Assembly (NCBI GenBank): GCA_041743935.1 | Contig: JBGTLU010000043.1 | Location: forward strand, 1-55,270 | Source of the DNA: JBGTLU01 sp041743935 | GTDB taxonomy: Bacteria; Bacteroidota; Bacteroidia; Sphingobacteriales; Sphingobacteriaceae | Direction of reading: 5' to 3' | DNA length: 55,270 bases | Part shown: positions 17,039 to 26,623 of the stretch, one piece after another | Layout: the number at the start of each line of letters is the position of its first letter | How positions within the stretch are numbered: position 1 is the first letter of the stretch | Notes under the pieces: model-generated | What the model saw: only the letters and a program-made list of their open reading frames with translations | What the model was told of the DNA's origin: nothing | The model's database searches: none | Made by a program: the position numbers and the translations under genes

Positions 17039-18148
17039 ATGAAAATTGAAACCATTGCCATACATGCTGGTCATTCAGTAGATGAAACAAGCGGCGCTGT
17101 AAATACTCCAATTCACTTATCTACCACATTCCTACGACACCCTGATGGAAACTATACAAATGGAAATGTATATACCCGACAATCAAACCCAAATAGAACA
17201 CAATTAGAAACTTGTTTAGCTGCTTTAGAAGGTGCAGAAGTGGCTGCTGCATTTTCTTCGGGTCAGTCGGCAGGTTTAGCTGTATTTCAAAGCTTATCAC
17301 CGGGAGATCATGTTATAGCACCGGTGGATATGTACCACGGAATGAGAAATTTGCTAAACCAAATAATGGTTGAATGGAAACTTGAAGTAAACTATTGCGA
17401 AGCTAATGATATAGAAGTAAATATAAAACCAAATACAAAATTAATTTGGGTAGAAACTCCCTCAAATCCACTACTTAAAATTACAGATTTGAGAAAAATA
17501 GTAAGTATAGCTAACAAACATGGATTAATTACGTGTTGTGATAGTACGTTTGCCACCCCAATTTTTCAACGCCCTATTGAATTAGGTTTTGATTTAGTAA
17601 TGCATGCCAGTACAAAATACCTTAATGGGCATAGTGATGTACTTGGCGGAGCCATTATCAGCAAAAAAAACAATGCATTTTTTGAGAAGATTAGAAATTT
17701 TCAACATTTGGGCGGGGCTGTTCCATCCCCTTTTGATTGTTATCTTCTTTTACGTGGTTTAAAGACATTACCTTGGCGAATGCAAGCTCATCAACAAAAT
17801 GCTTTTAAATTAGCCCAATTCTTAGAAAATCATCCCCAAATAGAACGGGTTTTTTATCCAGGATTAACATCACACCCCGATCATGAATTAGCCAAGAGCC
17901 AGATGAGTGGTTTTAGTGGCATGATTTCTATTTTAGTAAAGGGAAATGAGCAAAATGCCCGAAATGTTGCCAATAAAACTCATTTATTTACACAAGCAAC
18001 TAGTTTAGGCGGTGTAGAAAGTCTAATTGAACATCGTGCCTCGGTAGAGGGTGATGATACTTTAACACCAAGAAACCTTTTAAGACTTTCTGTGGGTTTA
18101 GAGAATGCAGAAGATTTAATGGAAGATCTAAATGTTGCTTTGAGTTAA
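17039..18148 (+). CDS. cystathionine gamma-synthase/beta-lyase family enzyme
   Basis: The 369-residue protein is a Cys/Met-metabolism PLP enzyme: YTRQSNPNRTQLE, AAFSSGQSAG, WVETPSNPLLK, DSTFATP and the Schiff-base lysine Lys193 in HASTKYLNGHSD. It could be cystathionine gamma-synthase, cystathionine lyase or methionine gamma-lyase; these are hard to separate by motif. The 198-base gap upstream (to mqnE) is A/T-rich and holds an approximate -7 box (ATACTTTGC near 17002) but no SAM riboswitch that I can recognise. Its stop codon shares bases with that of the convergent carbonic anhydrase gene. Confidence 0.88.
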   Translation: MKIETIAIHAGHSVDETSGAVNTPIHLSTTFLRHPDGNYTNGNVYTRQSNPNRTQLETCLAALEGAEVAAAFSSGQSAGLAVFQSLSPGDHVIAPVDMYHGMRNLLNQIMVEWKLEVNYCEANDIEVNIKPNTKLIWVETPSNPLLKITDLRKIVSIANKHGLITCCDSTFATPIFQRPIELGFDLVMHASTKYLNGHSDVLGGAIISKKNNAFFEKIRNFQHLGGAVPSPFDCYLLLRGLKTLPWRMQAHQQNAFKLAQFLENHPQIERVFYPGLTSHPDHELAKSQMSGFSGMISILVKGNEQNARNVANKTHLFTQATSLGGVESLIEHRASVEGDDTLTPRNLLRLSVGLENAEDLMEDLNVALS

Positions 18149-18771
18149 ATGGTGTGATAAACCTTATTTAACCCTGCTTTAGAACCAACAGAAACTCCTA
18201 AATCTTTTAATATACCATCTTGAATATCGTAGATCCATCCGTGTACGGTTAATTTGCTACCATTATACCACTCATTTTGGACAATACTAGTTGCACACAC
18301 ATTATGCACTTGCTCCATTACATTTAATTCGCATAATCTAGTAAATCGATTGTTTTCATCCGAAATACCATCTAATTCTACTTCGTGCTTACGATATACA
18401 TCTTTTATATTACGAAGCCAATTATCTATTAAGCCAAATTGTTGATTACTCATGGCAGCTTTTACACCTCCACAACCGTAATGCCCTACCACTAACACAT
18501 GTTCAACTTTAAGTACTTTAACTGCATAATGAAGTACTGAAATACAGTTCATATCTGTATGTACTACAACATTAGCAATGTTTCTATGAACAAATAATTC
18601 ACCTGACTCTAAACCAATAATTTCATTTGCCATTACTCGGCTATCCGAGCAACCTATCCACAAATATTTAGGGGCTTGCTGATTAGCCAATCGGTTAAAA
18701 TAGTCTGAATCAGATTTTAACTTCTTCTCAACCCAATCTTTGTTGTTTTCAAACAGTTTTTCAATATTCAA
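18145..18771 (-). CDS. beta-class carbonic anhydrase
   Basis: The 208-residue protein has the beta-class zinc site Cys41 (IGCSDSR, with the Asp43-Arg45 dyad), His97 and Cys100 (VVGHYGCGG). It interconverts CO2 and bicarbonate in the cytoplasm, feeding carboxylases such as those of fatty acid or biotin-dependent metabolism. Length is normal. Its TAA and the TAA of the preceding convergent gene overlap in the palindrome TTAA (18145-18148). Confidence 0.96.
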   Translation of the reverse strand: MNIEKLFENNKDWVEKKLKSDSDYFNRLANQQAPKYLWIGCSDSRVMANEIIGLESGELFVHRNIANVVVHTDMNCISVLHYAVKVLKVEHVLVVGHYGCGGVKAAMSNQQFGLIDNWLRNIKDVYRKHEVELDGISDENNRFTRLCELNVMEQVHNVCATSIVQNEWYNGSKLTVHGWIYDIQDGILKDLGVSVGSKAGLNKVYHTI

Positions 18772-18783
18772 TGCTATGGTTTA

Positions 18784-20091
18784 TTAAAATTCTCTATTTA
18801 TGTTAAATGCCTCCAAGTAGTCGGCTACTTTACGTACAAACATACCACCAAGTGCTCCATCTACAACTCTGTGATCATAAGAATGAGATAAAAACATCAT
18901 ATGTCGGATTGCTATAACATCTCCATATTCAGTTTCTATTACCGCCGGTTTTTTCTTTATAGCACCAACGGCTAATACTGCTACTTGTGGTTGGTTAATA
19001 ATAGGTGTTCCCAAAACGTTTCCAAAAGTACCAACGTTTGTAATGGTATACGTTCCGCCTTGTGTATCATCTGGTTTTAATTTATTGGCTCTAGCCCTGT
19101 TAGCTAAATCATTTACAGATTTAGTTAAACCTATAAGATTCATCTGGTCAGCATTTTTTATGACCGGTACAATTAAATTACCAGATGGCAAAGCTGCCGC
19201 CATACCTATGTTTATATCTTTCTTAACAATAATATTGGTTCCACTTACCGATATGTTTATCATCGGAAAGTCTTTAATTGCCTTGGCAATTGCTTCGATA
19301 AAAATGGGAGTAAACGTAATTTTTTCTCCATGTTTTTTCTCGAAGGCATCCTTTACTTTATTCCTCCACATCACCAAATTAGTAACATCTGCTTCTACAA
19401 ATGAAGTAACATGAGCCGATGTTTGCTTACTCATAATCATGTGTTCGGCAATCAGTTTTCGCATTCTATCCATCTCCACAATTTCATCTCCGGCAGATGG
19501 CATTACTACCTTTTGTGGGGTAGGTTTTGGCACTTCTTGGGTTATGGTTTCAATTGGTTTAGATGTTTTTTCGGTATTTCGTGACTCAACATAAGCCAAA
19601 ATATCCTGTTTATTTACTCTGCCTTCGGCACCAGTGCCTTTTATGGAATCTAACTCCATTAAGGAGACACCTTCACTATCAGCAATGCTCTTTACTAATG
19701 GCGAATAGAATTTTTTATCTGCAGATGTAGTTTCTGATTTTGGCTCTTCATTGGCCGTAACTGTTTCTAATCCCGGTACGTCTTCTATCTTAGTCTCTAC
19801 TTCTATTTTAGGTGAATTTTGTTGAGTAGAAATTGGCAATTCAGCTTCCATATCCGTTTCTAGAATTGCTATAACAGAGCCTACTGCTGCAACATCATCT
19901 TCTTTTACTAATTTCTCTAATAATTTACCTGAAACGGGAGAAGGAACCTCAGAATCTACTTTATCGGTGGCAATTTCAAGAATGGTTTCATCGGCTTCAA
20001 TTGTATCACCAATGTTTTTAACCCACTTAATAATGGTAGCCTCTGCCACACTCTCTCCCATTTTAGGAAGTATTAATTCGAATCTCGCCAT
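18784..20091 (-). CDS. 2-oxoacid dehydrogenase E2 (dihydrolipoyl acyltransferase)
   Basis: The 435-residue protein has one lipoyl domain (residues 1-78; lipoyl-lysine Lys44 in EIATDKVDSEVPSP), a Pro/Glu/Thr-rich linker and an E1/E3-binding domain (about 130-170; YSPLVKSIADSEGV and GTGAEGRVNKQDIL). The C-terminal acyltransferase ends SHSYDHRVVDGALGG, with catalytic His407 and Asp411. It is the core of a branched-chain, pyruvate or 2-oxoglutarate dehydrogenase complex; the single lipoyl domain and sequence feel suggest the branched-chain type, but E1 is not adjacent. It is 12 bases upstream of the carbonic anhydrase gene on the same strand. Confidence 0.92.
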   Translation of the reverse strand: MARFELILPKMGESVAEATIIKWVKNIGDTIEADETILEIATDKVDSEVPSPVSGKLLEKLVKEDDVAAVGSVIAILETDMEAELPISTQQNSPKIEVETKIEDVPGLETVTANEEPKSETTSADKKFYSPLVKSIADSEGVSLMELDSIKGTGAEGRVNKQDILAYVESRNTEKTSKPIETITQEVPKPTPQKVVMPSAGDEIVEMDRMRKLIAEHMIMSKQTSAHVTSFVEADVTNLVMWRNKVKDAFEKKHGEKITFTPIFIEAIAKAIKDFPMINISVSGTNIIVKKDINIGMAAALPSGNLIVPVIKNADQMNLIGLTKSVNDLANRARANKLKPDDTQGGTYTITNVGTFGNVLGTPIINQPQVAVLAVGAIKKKPAVIETEYGDVIAIRHMMFLSHSYDHRVVDGALGGMFVRKVADYLEAFNINREF

Positions 20092-20146
20092 ACATTTTTA
20101 AAATTAACTGCGGTAAAAATAAGCTTTTAGAGGATAAAATCCACAA

Positions 20147-21400
20147 CTAGTCGCGCCATCGACCCTTGATTTTTTTGAACAAAATGGTTAATGCAGCCAT
20201 TGCTGTTCGTTCAATATTCTGAATGCGCTTGTTACCAAAATTAAATTTTTTAGCAATAGTACCTTCCAAGGTAGCAATAGCAATCCAAACGGTACCAACT
20301 GGTTTTTCATCGGAACCTCCATCTGGTCCGGCAATCCCAGTACATGAAACAGCATAATCTGTTTTAAAGTTTTGTAGGGCTCCCTGTGCCATTTCTATTG
20401 CTACTTGTTTGCTAACCGAGCCAAATTCGGCAATGGTAACCGGATTTACCCCTAGTTGAGCTGTTTTTAAATCGTTTGAATAACTTACTGTACCGCCCAT
20501 ATAAGATTTAGAAGAGCCTGGTATAGAGGTTAATAAATGAGCTATATATCCACCAGTACAGCTTTCTGCTGTGGATAATGTTTTGCCTTGTATAAATAAC
20601 TCGTTAATTACAGCTTCTTCCAAAGTAATATCTTCAAAAGAAATAATATGCTCTTCTATTAGATTAGATATTTTGATTATATACTTTTTAAGTTCTTCGT
20701 GGAGATTAATTTCATTCTCTCCATAAGCGCTTAATCGTAATCTAACCTGACCCAATCTTGGTAAATAGGCCAATTTTATATTCGAAGGTAACTCATCTTC
20801 AACATCAGCAATTAGTTCTGCCAAAAACGATTCTCCAATACCGGCTGTAATAATGGTTTTGTGTACTATGAATGGCAAATTAAAATGCTCTTGAATTGCG
20901 GGCAAAACTTTATCCTCAAACATGTAGTACATCTCGTATGGTACACCCGGCATTGAAACATAAACAATTCCTTCTTTTTCAAACCACATGCCCGGTGCAG
21001 TTCCTTGTTCATTAATCATTACTTTACAATTATCCGGAACGTCGGCTTGGCATATGTTTACTGGTAATAGAGGCCGATTATACCTTTCGAAAATTTTGGT
21101 AATGATTTCTAAACTGGGTAAATGCCTAATTAGTTTAGATTGAAAATATTCACAAAGAGTGTGTTTGGTTAAATCGTCTTTTGTTGGCCCTAATCCACCA
21201 GTTAGAATTATTAAATCGGCGCGTTTAGCTGCATAATCTAAGGCTGATTTTAACTCTTCTTTATTATCTCTAATGGAGGTTATTTGACGTACCGAAATTC
21301 CGTTTTTGTTTAGAATTTTACCTAACCATGCTGAATTTGTATCTACAACTTGACCAATAAGTATTTCGTCTCCAATGGTTATAATTTCAGCAAATAGCAT
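20147..21400 (-). CDS. cinA: CinA: competence/damage-inducible protein A with NMN amidase domain
   Basis: The 417-residue protein has the MoaB-like N-terminal domain (IITIGDEILIGQVVDTNSAW, LTGGLGPTKDDLT) and the C-terminal PncC domain (STAESCTGGYIAHLLTSIPG, VSCTGIAGPDGGSDEKPVGT), so it is the full two-domain form. Together they handle NAD by-products: the N-terminal domain acts as an ADP-ribose-type pyrophosphatase and PncC deamidates nicotinamide mononucleotide. The start lies 1 base after the lptD stop, so the two genes are surely co-transcribed. Confidence 0.95.
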   Translation of the reverse strand: MLFAEIITIGDEILIGQVVDTNSAWLGKILNKNGISVRQITSIRDNKEELKSALDYAAKRADLIILTGGLGPTKDDLTKHTLCEYFQSKLIRHLPSLEIITKIFERYNRPLLPVNICQADVPDNCKVMINEQGTAPGMWFEKEGIVYVSMPGVPYEMYYMFEDKVLPAIQEHFNLPFIVHKTIITAGIGESFLAELIADVEDELPSNIKLAYLPRLGQVRLRLSAYGENEINLHEELKKYIIKISNLIEEHIISFEDITLEEAVINELFIQGKTLSTAESCTGGYIAHLLTSIPGSSKSYMGGTVSYSNDLKTAQLGVNPVTIAEFGSVSKQVAIEMAQGALQNFKTDYAVSCTGIAGPDGGSDEKPVGTVWIAIATLEGTIAKKFNFGNKRIQNIERTAMAALTILFKKIKGRWRD

Positions 21401-21401
21401 G

Positions 21402-23903
21402 TTAATTATTAAAAAATGCGCGTCGTTTACTTAATTTCAAATCTTGCAAAATACTAGATTTAACTTTTAAATCAACTGAATAACTTTGGAATGTACCAAA
21501 AGGAACCCAGCTAAAAGATAAATCCCAACAATGTAAATCTCGGTAAACACTAAATTGGGTGTTGCTTAATTGATTGGTAATAAAATCATATCCCGAAAAA
21601 TAGCCAACTTTCCATTTATTAGTTATGTTTAAGTCTCCGCTAAAGTTTGCTATGGCAGATGTTTGCTTAATTAATCCAAAATTAGAAAAGCCATAAGTAA
21701 AGCTAAAATTGACATTCCAAGGGATATTAAAATCAACAAATGCACCCGGTATTGGATTGATGAAATTTAATTCTTGTTGTTGGATTGGCGAAAGTGTTCG
21801 ATTATTTCGTTTAGATCGTGAGTTCAAATTGATATCCAGTGAAAAGAATGCTTGCGTTAAACGAGCTAACTTGCTCGACTCTTTAAATAAATAAGTGTTT
21901 CTTCTAACACCATTATTGTCAATTGCGTAAGGGTCTAACTGGCCACCAAATGTTATTCCCAATTTCTCGAAAAGGGTAGTTCTACCACTGATATTTATTG
22001 GAGATAAACGGAATGAATCGGCAGCAAAATTATACGAACCGTTTATTCCTAATCCCTCTAATAAAACGATTTTTTTTATTCCACTTATGGTGTCTTTCTT
22101 TGATTTTATTTTAGCTTCTAAACTATTATCAATACCAAAAAAGATAGATTTAGAGAGCCCCCTACTTGGTCCCCCATAGATGGTTTGTTCAAAAATTGAA
22201 TAATCTACTAGCCTGCCAGTTGAATCTGCTTGCACTTGTTTAAAGTACCCGAATTGAGGTTTCCCGAAATCGGGCTTATAAGCAAATCCGGTATTTAAAG
22301 TAACAACATGACGAATAGCCTGTATTTTACCTTTAAAATTTGCTTGTCCGTAAATTCTGGTATTCATAGAAACACTAAAGTCGTATTCTCTCGAGGTTCT
22401 AAATTCCTGAACGGTATCTGTACGCAAGTTTGATCCATCAAATTGTTTGCGTATGGTTTGAAAATACCATCGTTCTACATAATTTGCTCCTGGTGAAAAG
22501 AAGAAATGCTTGAAAAGCGTAAAGGATGTGCCAATAGGTATTGTATGTCGTATACCATTCCTGAAATTTTTGATGGTCTCTGGCTTAAATAAGAGAGAAT
22601 CTTTTGTATTTATCTGGTTTTCTGCATCCAAGGAATAACTCAAACCTATTTTATGAAACCATTTTTGAGCCCCAATTCTATTTTTAGATTCAAATGGTTG
22701 TATGCGAGCCATGTTAAATGAAATAACTGGCAAACTCAAACTTATATCTCCACTGGTTAATTCTTGCCTATGTGACAAAGAAGATGCTAAATTAAATGGG
22801 GTATTTCGCCAAGATTTAGAATAACTAACAGAAGAAGAAAGATTATTTCGCGTAATATCATTAAAATTTATCTCTCCTATTGGATTTCGGAAGAAACTAC
22901 TGGTACCAATGTTCACGTTTGCATTAAAAGTTGCATTACGAGCCCTTTGTTGTTGACTATGAGTCCATCTAATATTAAAGTCTTTGGTTTGGGCAAAATC
23001 CGGCGAATTCTTTTCTCCTAATTTTCGGTTATTGTATGCTATTGCAATATTACCGGTTGATTTGTACAAAAAATTATATCTGGAGGAAATACTTATTCCA
23101 TAACTGGTATTAGCATAAATACTACCGCGCAAAGTTAAATCAAAATTGTCACTTAGTCCTAAATAATAGCCACCATCAGCTGCAAAAAAACCTAAACTTA
23201 TATCCTCGCCAATTCTAGGAAATAAAATTCCGTTAGCTCTTTTTGATGTTTTTGGGAAGAAACCAAAGGGCAATCCAATGGGCAATGGCACACCTTCTAT
23301 AAAAAGATTAGCAGGTCCTGTTACAATTCTATTTTCGGTTACTTTAGCTCTAGAAATTGAAATTCCATAATGCGGATGATCTGGATTATTACATGTTGTA
23401 TAAATCCCCCTTCGTAAATATCCTACCCTATTAGAATCTAACTTAATTTCTCCACCTTTAATAAATCCTTCACCCTCAGCTGTATAAACAGACCAACCCT
23501 TGGCTCTTCTGGATTTAAAATTATAGATGACACTATCTGATTCTAGGTCGGCATTATTAGATTCTTTAAGTATTGGCTTTCCACTATATCTTCCTAAACT
23601 ATCCAATACACCCTTAGCAAATATGGTCTGTAATTCTTGATTTATCTGAATATAGTCGGCCAAAATTAAAATATCATCATACTCTAAAGATGCATTTCCA
23701 TACAAGGTTATATATTTGCCAGATATATCAAATTTTATTGAATCTCGGGCCTTGTAGATTATTTTGGAACGAAAATCGTTAGTAGATGTAGAAAGAGTAT
23801 CAATAGCCACATTAATTTGAACAGGTATATATGGTGTGGATGCCTTAGAAGCAGAAATTAAAATGTGGATAAGTGCAAAAATAACAAACGACTTGATTCT
23901 CAC
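21402..23903 (-). CDS. lptD: LptD/OstA-like LPS-assembly outer-membrane protein
   Basis: From a GTG at 23903 the protein is 833 residues with a clean signal peptide (SFVIFALIHILISASKA). An in-frame ATG at 23987 adds 28 residues before the signal and overlaps the divergent amidase gene, and a perfect -7 box (23948-23955) lies downstream of it, so I prefer the GTG. The N-terminal OstA beta-jellyroll (YITLYGNASLEYDDILILAD) is followed by a long Tyr/Ser/Asn-rich beta-barrel. It should insert LPS into the outer leaflet. The adjacent cell-wall amidase (divergent) and MlaD gene make an envelope block. Confidence 0.85.
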   Translation of the reverse strand: MRIKSFVIFALIHILISASKASTPYIPVQINVAIDTLSTSTNDFRSKIIYKARDSIKFDISGKYITLYGNASLEYDDILILADYIQINQELQTIFAKGVLDSLGRYSGKPILKESNNADLESDSVIYNFKSRRAKGWSVYTAEGEGFIKGGEIKLDSNRVGYLRRGIYTTCNNPDHPHYGISISRAKVTENRIVTGPANLFIEGVPLPIGLPFGFFPKTSKRANGILFPRIGEDISLGFFAADGGYYLGLSDNFDLTLRGSIYANTSYGISISSRYNFLYKSTGNIAIAYNNRKLGEKNSPDFAQTKDFNIRWTHSQQQRARNATFNANVNIGTSSFFRNPIGEINFNDITRNNLSSSVSYSKSWRNTPFNLASSLSHRQELTSGDISLSLPVISFNMARIQPFESKNRIGAQKWFHKIGLSYSLDAENQINTKDSLLFKPETIKNFRNGIRHTIPIGTSFTLFKHFFFSPGANYVERWYFQTIRKQFDGSNLRTDTVQEFRTSREYDFSVSMNTRIYGQANFKGKIQAIRHVVTLNTGFAYKPDFGKPQFGYFKQVQADSTGRLVDYSIFEQTIYGGPSRGLSKSIFFGIDNSLEAKIKSKKDTISGIKKIVLLEGLGINGSYNFAADSFRLSPINISGRTTLFEKLGITFGGQLDPYAIDNNGVRRNTYLFKESSKLARLTQAFFSLDINLNSRSKRNNRTLSPIQQQELNFINPIPGAFVDFNIPWNVNFSFTYGFSNFGLIKQTSAIANFSGDLNITNKWKVGYFSGYDFITNQLSNTQFSVYRDLHCWDLSFSWVPFGTFQSYSVDLKVKSSILQDLKLSKRRAFFNN

Positions 23904-23921
23904 TCTAAGGGGCTTAATTAG

Positions 23922-23929
23922 TAAATTTG
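23922..23929 (+). promoter_or_regulatory. candidate -7 element for the amidase gene
   Basis: TAAATTTG is an exact TAnnTTTG match, 40 bases before the ATG at 23970. It lies between the lptD start and the lptD promoter, so the two divergent transcripts would overlap by a few tens of bases. Confidence 0.45.
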
Positions 23930-23947
23930 AAATGTTTAATTGGGATT

Positions 23948-23955
23948 CAAAGTTA
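23948..23955 (-). promoter_or_regulatory. candidate -7 element for lptD-cinA
   Basis: On the minus strand this reads TAACTTTG, an exact match. It leaves a leader of about 40 bases before the GTG at 23903 and would exclude the ATG at 23987 from the transcript. Confidence 0.45.
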
Positions 23956-23969
23956 ATGAAATAAGTGAA

Positions 23970-24770
23970 ATGAGAAGATTTTTCCATATTCTAGTCCTTT
24001 TTTTAGGATTTGTTAGTATTACATCTTTTACAAGTAAAATTGAGGTCTCGCCAAGTACCTACAATTTAAGGACCGTTGTAATTGATGCAGGCCATGGTGG
24101 TAAAGATTTTGGCGCCATTGGAGCATCTAGAAGAAATTATGAGAAGACAATTGCTCTAAAAATTGCTTTACAAGTTGGTGAAATGATAAAAAGCCAAATG
24201 CCCAATGTAAAAGTAATTTATACTCGCGAAGACGACACTTTTATTGAATTGAATGAAAGAGCTAGAATAGCTAACAGAAATAAAGCAGATCTATTTATTT
24301 CAATACATCTTAATTCTGCCAAAAATAGAGCTGCATATGGCACAGAAACGTTTGTTATGGGTTTGCACGTATCAGAAGAGAATTTAGAAGTTGCTAGACG
24401 AGAGAACTCTGTAATTTTATTAGAAGATAACTTTGAAAAAAACTACGATGGATTTGATCCTAATTCGCCAGAAGCTTACATCATATTTTCTTTATATATG
24501 AGCAACAACATAGACAATAGTCTAAAAATTGCTTCTAAAATCGAGAACCAATTTTCAGGTACTATACGAAGAAATAGTAGAGGAGTAAAACAAGCTGGGT
24601 TTTTAGTACTTAGAGAAACCACAATGCCAGCTATATTGGTTGAAACAGGCTTTATTTCTAATGTAGAGGAAGAAAAATTCTTAGCATCTTCTGAAGGGCA
24701 AAGCAAATTAGCTCAATCCATTTTTAATGGATTTAAAAAGTATAAAGAAGATGTTGAAAGCATAAACTAA
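23970..24770 (+). CDS. N-acetylmuramoyl-L-alanine amidase (Amidase_3)
   Basis: The 266-residue protein starts at ATG 23970 with a signal peptide (RRFFHILVLFLGFVSITSF); a TTG 30 bases upstream gives an extension with no signal character. The Amidase_3 zinc and catalytic residues are seen in VIDAGHGGKDFGA, YEKTIAL, SIHLNSA and VETGFISN. It cleaves the amide between MurNAc and L-Ala in the periplasm during septum splitting or recycling. It is divergent from lptD and followed by an MlaD gene after 77 bases. Confidence 0.93.
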   Translation: MRRFFHILVLFLGFVSITSFTSKIEVSPSTYNLRTVVIDAGHGGKDFGAIGASRRNYEKTIALKIALQVGEMIKSQMPNVKVIYTREDDTFIELNERARIANRNKADLFISIHLNSAKNRAAYGTETFVMGLHVSEENLEVARRENSVILLEDNFEKNYDGFDPNSPEAYIIFSLYMSNNIDNSLKIASKIENQFSGTIRRNSRGVKQAGFLVLRETTMPAILVETGFISNVEEEKFLASSEGQSKLAQSIFNGFKKYKEDVESIN

Positions 24771-24847
24771 TATTATACAACTATTACCATATATCAAAAT
24801 ATAGAACTCATAAAATTTAGTTTTATATTAGCACAAAAAACATCGCT

Positions 24848-25852
24848 TTGAAAATTACTAACGAAACAAAGGTAGGCGCTTTAACAGCGGTTGCGATTAT
24901 CATATTAATACTAGGATACAACCTCTTACGTGGTAATGATATTTTCTCTAAAAATATTAAACTCTACGCAGTATATGATCGCGTAGATCAATTAACTATA
25001 TCCAAACCAGTTTATTTAAATGGATTTCAAATTGGTCGTGTAGATGATTTATCCATTAATGCACAAGGTAAGATTGTAGCTAGGTTAGATATTAGTAAAG
25101 ATGTAAATATACCCCGAAACTCCATTGCTAAAATTTCTAGTTTAGATTTATTGGGCAGCAAAGGTGTGGTATTAATTCGTGGAAATGATTTTAGTTTCGC
25201 AAAATCTGGAGATACCTTAATATCAGAAATTGATAAATCTTTAACCGAATCTTTCAATCCAGTAAAAGATCAAGCAGAAGCTATGCTAGGAAAAATTGAT
25301 TCTATTTTAACTGCAATAAATTCTATTATGGATCCCGGATTTCAACGCAATGTAAATACATCTGTAGAACGAATTAGCCAAACATTAACGTCGTTTCAAA
25401 AAATAACTAGCGATTTGGCCGGACAAACCGAACGATTAAAATTTATTTTTGCTAATGTAGAATCCATTACTACTAATTTAAAAAATAACAACCAAAAAAT
25501 TACCTCGCTCCTCAATAATTTAGACGAAATAACCGATCAGGTTGCTAAAGCTAACATTAAAGATGCTGTACTGAATGCAAATAAAGCATTGGCAGATTTT
25601 GCAGACATCACAGCCAAAATTCAGAATGGTCAAGGAAGTATGGGCAAACTGTTGAATGACGACAGATTATACAACAATTTGGCTAAAAGTGCCGAAGACT
25701 TAGATAAGTTACTGATTGACGTAAAAGCCAATCCGAAGCGCTACGTAAGCTTCTCAGTTTTTGGAGGTGGTGGTGGTAAGAAAAAAGAAGAGAAGGTTAA
25801 AGAAGAAAAAGTAATACAAGAAATTATTGAAGAAGAAAAACTTGAACAATAG
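24848..25852 (+). CDS. MlaD/MCE domain lipid-transport protein
   Basis: The 334-residue protein starts at a TTG; there is no in-frame ATG before the membrane helix. One N-terminal transmembrane segment (LTAVAIIILILGYNLLRG) is followed by the MCE domain (about 35-115; VYDRVDQLTISKPVYLNGFQIG), a long helical/coiled-coil part and a Lys/Glu-rich tail. MCE proteins are periplasmic lipid shuttles that work with MlaE/MlaF-type ABC partners. Neither partner is present downstream before the ferritin gene, although they could be just elsewhere. The TTG preference and position beside the amidase match other Bacteroidota. Confidence 0.9.
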   Translation: MKITNETKVGALTAVAIIILILGYNLLRGNDIFSKNIKLYAVYDRVDQLTISKPVYLNGFQIGRVDDLSINAQGKIVARLDISKDVNIPRNSIAKISSLDLLGSKGVVLIRGNDFSFAKSGDTLISEIDKSLTESFNPVKDQAEAMLGKIDSILTAINSIMDPGFQRNVNTSVERISQTLTSFQKITSDLAGQTERLKFIFANVESITTNLKNNNQKITSLLNNLDEITDQVAKANIKDAVLNANKALADFADITAKIQNGQGSMGKLLNDDRLYNNLAKSAEDLDKLLIDVKANPKRYVSFSVFGGGGGKKKEEKVKEEKVIQEIIEEEKLEQ

Positions 25853-26038
25853 TTTTTGGTATTATAAATTAGCACGTATCATCCTTTATAATTATTCCTA
25901 GTGTATACTACTCCCAATAAAAGTTTATAAAATTTATGTAGGAAATATAAGTTGATTAGATTCTAGTCTATTGCTAAACTTGTATCTTTTATATTAAATC
26001 TTACATTCAACAACTCCGCCAAAACAACTAAAAACCTA
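25853..26038. other. gene-free stretch between the MlaD and ferritin genes
   Basis: This 186-base A/T-rich stretch lies between two convergent genes. I see no convincing hairpin terminator, repeat or short coding frame in it. Confidence 0.6.
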
Positions 26039-26542
26039 CTAAGCCTCAGGTGTAAAAGTTCGTTGCCCTAACTCAGTATTTAGCAAATATAGAGCGCTGG
26101 AGTTATCCCCAATCATCTCTAATTTTTTAAGCAGATTGGTTATTTGTGCCTCTTCTTCTACCTGTTCGGTTATAAACCATTGTAAGAAGGTATGCGTGGC
26201 AAAATCATTTTCTGTCAAGGAAGCTTTAAGTAAATTGTTTATAGATTTCGTTACTAATTTTTCATGCTTTAGTGTAACCTCAAACACATGTAATGTAGAT
26301 TCAAACTTTGTTTCAGGTTTATCAACCGCTTCTATCTCAACCTTACCTCCTATTTCATGAATAAAATCAAACTGTTTATTTGCATGAAATAATTCTTCTT
26401 GGGCTTGTATTCTAAAAAAATTGGCGAAACCATCTAATTCCTTGTCTAAAAAATAAGAACACATAGACATGTATAGATTCGATGAAAAAACTTCTTTATT
26501 GTATTGCTCATTGAGCATTTTTTCTAATTTCTTGCTTATCAT
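26039..26542 (-). CDS. ftnA: ferritin
   Basis: The 167-residue protein is a haem-free ferritin of the FtnA type: NEQYNKEVFSSNLYMSM (Glu ligand), QAQEELFHANKQFDF (the ExxH diiron motif), and TEQVEEEAQ with further ligands. It stores iron as a 24-subunit cage in the cytoplasm. The ORF is full length. A TATTTTTG box (minus strand, 26560-26567) 17 bases upstream is a plausible -7 element. No Fur box is evident by eye. Confidence 0.96.
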   Translation of the reverse strand: MISKKLEKMLNEQYNKEVFSSNLYMSMCSYFLDKELDGFANFFRIQAQEELFHANKQFDFIHEIGGKVEIEAVDKPETKFESTLHVFEVTLKHEKLVTKSINNLLKASLTENDFATHTFLQWFITEQVEEEAQITNLLKKLEMIGDNSSALYLLNTELGQRTFTPEA

Positions 26543-26623
26543 AGTATTTTAATCTTTACCAAAAATAACTTATTTAATAAGAGAAAGTTTTATCTACCTA
26601 AAATTTAGAATGGATTTTAATAA

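Noticed and set aside
23932..23964. Eleven-codon upstream frame before the amidase gene
   Set aside because: It follows the candidate -7 box closely but has no conserved or attenuator-like content and is likely random.
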